A DNA stretch of 64,000 nt, from the NCBI RefSeq assembly GCF_003385395.1, contig NZ_QNUG01000008.1, positions 53,530 through 117,529 of the forward strand. Reading direction: 5' to 3'. The notes under the pieces are model-generated. The model was not told where the DNA came from, did not search any database, and was given only the letters and a program-made list of their open reading frames with translations. The position numbers and the translations under genes were made by a program. Shown piece by piece: positions 60,759 through 64,000 of this stretch. How positions within the stretch are numbered: the first letter of the stretch is position 1; every line of letters starts with the position of its first letter. The DNA comes from Epilithonimonas hispanica (GTDB taxonomy: Bacteria > Bacteroidota > Bacteroidia > Flavobacteriales > Weeksellaceae).

Positions 60759-62051
60759 TTACTTTACAAATCTTATAGCAGTTTTTCTGTCAGATTCTCT
60801 TTCTTTATCTGTAGCTTCGGCAGGAACTTTGGCAAACTTGGAGCCATAGCCTTCTGCTTCTGTAACTTGAGTAGAATTAATAGAAGACTTCACGACATTT
60901 GCTCTATCAGCAGATAATTTTAGATTTATAGCTTCATCACCTTTTTTATCAGTATATGCTCCGATTTTGATTTTAGCATCTGGAAACTCTGTAAGAATAG
61001 CCTTCAAATTATCCAATTGAACTTGAGAGTCTGGTGTTAAAACAGCTTTCCCAAATTCAAAATTAAGATTATCAAAATTGAACCATTTATCTTTCAATTG
61101 CGCTTCTGTAGCATTTTTATAATTATCAGATTTAAGGAAAGTTACGATTTGATCTTCGATTCCACCTTTGTAAGCTTGTAATGTTTTTCCACTTGGCAAG
61201 ATAACAACTGTAGTTTCCTTGGTGACAACAACTGTATCATCTGCAGTATAGGTAGAATCTACAATTACTGTTGTAGAATCTGTTGTTGCAACAGGCGCTG
61301 GTTCTACTTTTTTATTACATTGTTTCCAGAAAAACCATCCTAAAAGTAATAACAATAATAGTGGTAACAACCATTTCCAGATACTTCCTCCAGAATCATT
61401 ACTAGAAACAATCTCATGGGTAGTTCCGCTTCTTGTCACATCAATTTTCGGAGTTTCTACAACTGGAACATCTTGAACTTCATTAGCTGGTGTATTCGGT
61501 GGAATATTGATTTTTCCCTCGTCTGTTCCAAACCAATTCCCTAACCCCAAAGCTCCTAAACTAAATCCAGCAGGTAACAAGGAATAAAGAAAACCTTTCT
61601 GGTCATTCAAGAGATTTCCAAAAGAAGAGATATCAACATTATTATCATTGATATATTTCCCCAAACTTCCAGCAGTAGCTCCAGTAACAAGATTCAAAAC
61701 TGAATTTGTAGAATCATTACTAATTCCTGCAAAATTGGACACAGAACTCGTTAGTGCAGCTTGTTTATCTCCGCCACCAAAAATCAAAGTGAGAATTTTT
61801 GAGATTAACGAATCACTACCTCCAATATTCCCAACAAGACTTGATAGTGCTCCAGAAGAACCAACTTCTTTCAAAGTTGTAAAAAGATCTGATTGCGCAT
61901 TAGAATTAGCTAAACTACCAACAACGGCTGGTAATAATGCAGAAATAGCTTTCGAAATTCCTGACTCACTTTCTCCAAGTTGAGTAGCTGCTTGAGACAC
62001 AACACTTGGTCCCAGCTGATCTTTAATAAGATCGATTAAATTAATTGACAT
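60759..62051 (-). CDS. DUF937-OmpA fusion membrane protein
   Basis: A 430-residue protein. Residues 1-160 are a DUF937 (YidB-like) helical domain ('INLIDLIKDQLGPSVVSQAATQLGES', 'GISKAISALLPAVVGSLANS') with no signal peptide. After a linker comes one membrane helix (about 223-242, 'WKWLLPLLLLLLLGWFFWKQ'). A C-terminal OmpA/MotB peptidoglycan-binding domain (about 325-430) has 'FEFGKAVLTPDS', 'IKIGAYTDKKGDEAINLKLS' and 'ADRANVV'. The layout implies a cytoplasmic DUF937 head tied through the inner membrane to the cell wall. Function unknown. Confidence 0.88.
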   Translation of the reverse strand: MSINLIDLIKDQLGPSVVSQAATQLGESESGISKAISALLPAVVGSLANSNAQSDLFTTLKEVGSSGALSSLVGNIGGSDSLISKILTLIFGGGDKQAALTSSVSNFAGISNDSTNSVLNLVTGATAGSLGKYINDNNVDISSFGNLLNDQKGFLYSLLPAGFSLGALGLGNWFGTDEGKINIPPNTPANEVQDVPVVETPKIDVTRSGTTHEIVSSNDSGGSIWKWLLPLLLLLLLGWFFWKQCNKKVEPAPVATTDSTTVIVDSTYTADDTVVVTKETTVVILPSGKTLQAYKGGIEDQIVTFLKSDNYKNATEAQLKDKWFNFDNLNFEFGKAVLTPDSQVQLDNLKAILTEFPDAKIKIGAYTDKKGDEAINLKLSADRANVVKSSINSTQVTEAEGYGSKFAKVPAEATDKERESDRKTAIRFVK

Positions 62052-62195
62052 AATAGTTTATTTTTTGTGATTGATATTTTTAATATTACCAAATATTAAT
62101 CCACCTTATTTAATTATCAATAATTTTAATAAAACTTTAACAAAACTGTATTTAACTTTCAATATTTATTTTGGATAAATATCATCAATACAAAT

Positions 62196-62230
62196 AAAAA
62201 AAATCCGAAGAAACTCTCCGGATTTAATGT
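62196..62230 (-). terminator. Terminator of proS
   Basis: A 7-bp stem (AAATCCG at 62201-62207; CGGATTT at 62219-62225), followed on the minus strand by eight T. Confidence 0.8.
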
Positions 62231-62249
62231 ATTTAGTAAAAATTCAAAT

Positions 62250-63725
62250 TTAGTATGACTTAGCAAAAACCACTCTTTGTTTCGATGGTTTTCCTGATAT
62301 TAATGAAATCCCATCCTCCAACTCATTATTCAAAGGAATACATCTGATTGTTGCTTTTGTTTCCTGTTTGATTTGTTCTTCTTCTTCTTCAGTTCCATCC
62401 CAATGCGCAAGGATGAATCCGCCTTTCTCTTCTAAAACTTGTTTGAACTCATCATAAGAGTCAACTTTTGTGATATTCTCTTCACGGAAAGTCAAAGCTT
62501 TGTTATAAATATCTTTTTGGATAGTTTGAAGCAATTCTTCGATATAGTTTTCTAAACCATCAATAGAAACTGATTCTTTCGTCAAATTATCTCTTCTAGC
62601 TAATTCAACAGTTTTGTTTTCCAAATCTCTTGGTCCCATTGCAATTCTCAAAGGAACACCTTTCAATTCGTATTCAGCGAATTTCCAACCTGGTTTGTTC
62701 TGAGTGTCATCATCAAACTTAACAGAAATTCCTTTTGCTCTTAATTTGGCTTGAATATCCAAAGCAACCTCACTGATTTGAGCCAATTGCTCTTCACCTT
62801 TGAAAATCGGAACAATTACCACCTGAATTGGTGCTAAAGTTGGAGGTAAAACCAAACCTAAATCATCTGAGTGAGTCATAATCAAGGCTCCCATTAATCT
62901 TGTAGAAGTTCCCCAAGAAGTTCCCCAAGCGTGCTCTATTTTCCCTTCTCTTGTTGTAAATTTAACATCGAAAGCTTTTCCGAAATTTTGCCCTAGAAAA
63001 TGCGAAGTTCCAGCCTGCAAAGCTTTTCCGTCCTGCATCATAGCTTCGATACAATAAGTTTCATCCGCTCCAGCAAATCTTTCTGAAGGCGATTTGATTC
63101 CTCTGATAACCGGAATTGCCATAAAGTCTTCTGCAAATTTTGCATACACTTCAATCATTTTTTCAGTTTCTTCTACAGCTTCATCTTTTGTTGCATGAGC
63201 AGTATGTCCTTCTTGCCAAAGGAATTCGGCAGTTCTCAGGAATAATCTTGTTCTCATTTCCCATCTTACAACATTCGCCCATTGATTAATCAAAATCGGT
63301 AAATCTCTGTATGACTGGATCCAGTTTTTATAAGTATTCCAAATAATTGCTTCAGAAGTTGGACGCACGATTAGTTCTTCTTCCAATTTAGCCTCTGGGT
63401 CAACAATTAGTTTTCCTGGATTATCTGGATCATTTTTTAATCTATAATGTGTTACAACAGCACATTCTTTGGCAAAACCTTCGGCATTTTTTTCCTCTGC
63501 TTCAAACAGACTTTTGGGAACAAAAAGAGGGAAATAAGCGTTTTGATGTCCAGTTTCTTTGAACTTTTTATCCATCTCGTCACGCATTTTTTCCCAAATT
63601 GCATAACCATAAGGTTTGATAACCATACATCCTCTCACGCCAGAGTTCTCTGCTAAATCTGCTTTAACAACCAACTCATTATACCATTTGCTATAATCTT
63701 CTGCTCTCGATGTTAATTTTGCCAT
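62250..63725 (-). CDS. proS: Prolyl-tRNA synthetase (archaeal/eukaryotic type)
   Basis: A 491-residue class II synthetase that charges tRNA-Pro. Motif 2 region '[21 protein letters not shown]', '[23 protein letters not shown]', '[13 protein letters not shown]' and an anticodon-binding domain ('IPIF..EEQLAQI'-type '[13 protein letters not shown]') are visible. The C-terminus ends in Tyr, as in the archaeal/eukaryotic-type ProRS used by Bacteroidota. I chose ATG 63725 ([15 protein letters not shown]), the family start; ATG 63767 adds a basic 14-residue stretch without support. Confidence 0.96.
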   Translation of the reverse strand: MAKLTSRAEDYSKWYNELVVKADLAENSGVRGCMVIKPYGYAIWEKMRDEMDKKFKETGHQNAYFPLFVPKSLFEAEEKNAEGFAKECAVVTHYRLKNDPDNPGKLIVDPEAKLEEELIVRPTSEAIIWNTYKNWIQSYRDLPILINQWANVVRWEMRTRLFLRTAEFLWQEGHTAHATKDEAVEETEKMIEVYAKFAEDFMAIPVIRGIKSPSERFAGADETYCIEAMMQDGKALQAGTSHFLGQNFGKAFDVKFTTREGKIEHAWGTSWGTSTRLMGALIMTHSDDLGLVLPPTLAPIQVVIVPIFKGEEQLAQISEVALDIQAKLRAKGISVKFDDDTQNKPGWKFAEYELKGVPLRIAMGPRDLENKTVELARRDNLTKESVSIDGLENYIEELLQTIQKDIYNKALTFREENITKVDSYDEFKQVLEEKGGFILAHWDGTEEEEEQIKQETKATIRCIPLNNELEDGISLISGKPSKQRVVFAKSY

Positions 63726-63843
63726 AAATTTTTTTGATATGATTTTAACTTTTTTAACTTTTCTCAATCTAAATAAAAAGCCTAATTTTACACGTATTTA
63801 ATGGAATTTAAATGGTATAAGATTTGGTCTCATTTAAGAAATG

Positions 63844-63851
63844 CAAATATA
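63844..63851 (-). promoter_or_regulatory. Possible -7 element (TATATTTG, minus strand) upstream of proS
   Basis: A perfect TAnnTTTG about 120 bases upstream of the proS ATG, without a clear TTG at the -33 distance. The rest of 63726-64000 is AT-rich and shows no gene. Confidence 0.35.
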
Positions 63852-64000
63852 GGAAACTTAATACTTCTCATAAAATGAAAAATATCAACAATACAAGCTT
63901 AACTCGTAGTGCATTATTAAATTAATTCAATTTTAAGTCTATTCATTTTTCTACTGAAAACAAAAACATTTACAAACTGAATGAAAGTTAATGCTGTTAT

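Noticed and set aside
63726..63767. Longer N-terminus for proS
   Set aside because: Fourteen basic residues without family support; the usual start [14 protein letters not shown] is at 63725.

Overview
The window looks like chromosomal DNA from a Flavobacteriia bacterium (Bacteroidota), most likely Chryseobacterium or a close relative in the Weeksellaceae. The signs are low GC, a SusC/SusD pair, type IX secretion (T9SS) sorting domains, GIN/DUF2807, DUF4920 and DUF4199 proteins, an atpD-atpC pair apart from the other ATP synthase genes, an archaeal-type ProRS, and repeated Bacteroidota promoters (TTG, a spacer of about 16-20 bp, then TAnnTTTG). The genus is inferred; no rRNA or other marker fixes it. 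I see no prophage, insertion sequence or CRISPR array.

Region by region. 0-5.8 kb: a START-like protein, an ECF sigma factor followed by an unusual membrane-anchored plug/VWA/T9SS chimera, dihydrolipoyl dehydrogenase and a patatin. 5.9-11.2 kb: a K+ channel, a first RES/Xre toxin-antitoxin (TA) module, a Nif3-like protein, a DUF164 coiled coil without zinc cysteines, and envelope proteins. 11.6-14.4 kb: menB, menA, a metallo-hydrolase and the SRP RNA on the minus strand. 14.5-22.6 kb: membrane proteins, a PIN/VapC-type TA module coupled to a GT2 glycosyltransferase, a phosphohexomutase, an aminotransferase and a second RES/Xre module. 22.6-30.2 kb: kdsB, ribF, two T9SS-exported proteins (one a subtilase), atpD and atpC. 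30.2-34.1 kb (minus strand): a B12/radical SAM protein, tRNA-Arg(CCU), an Xre regulator with an operator array, and a TIMP-like membrane protein. 34.5-43.1 kb: a carboxypeptidase, then a carbohydrate-uptake locus (SusC/SusD, a GH30 remnant, an MFS transporter and a Nudix-type regulator). 43.2-64 kb: housekeeping genes, mostly minus strand (M28 peptidase, polA, mgtE, ppa, radC, lolD, uvrD/pcrA, mntH, an OmpA-type protein, proS).

How the parts work together. menB and menA supply menaquinone. kdsB and lolD serve the outer membrane. SusC/SusD, the MFS porter and the Nudix regulator form a glycan or sugar uptake unit whose adjacent hydrolase has decayed to a C-terminal stub. Three TA modules lie within 16 kb; each has paired short operator-like repeats about two helical turns apart at its promoter. 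mntH carries a DtxR-type box over its promoter.

The most interesting signals are: (1) the sigma-linked chimera with both an inner-membrane anchor and a T9SS C-terminal signal; (2) the matching GAN-AAAA-NTC operator pairs of the two RES/Xre modules; (3) a four-site TTACNNNTGTAA-like array at the Xre gene, with outlying copies upstream of the carboxypeptidase; (4) a radical SAM protein with CX4CX2C instead of CX3CX2C; and (5) the decayed GH30 gene beside SusC/SusD. Transcription changes from mostly plus to mostly minus near 30.2 kb.
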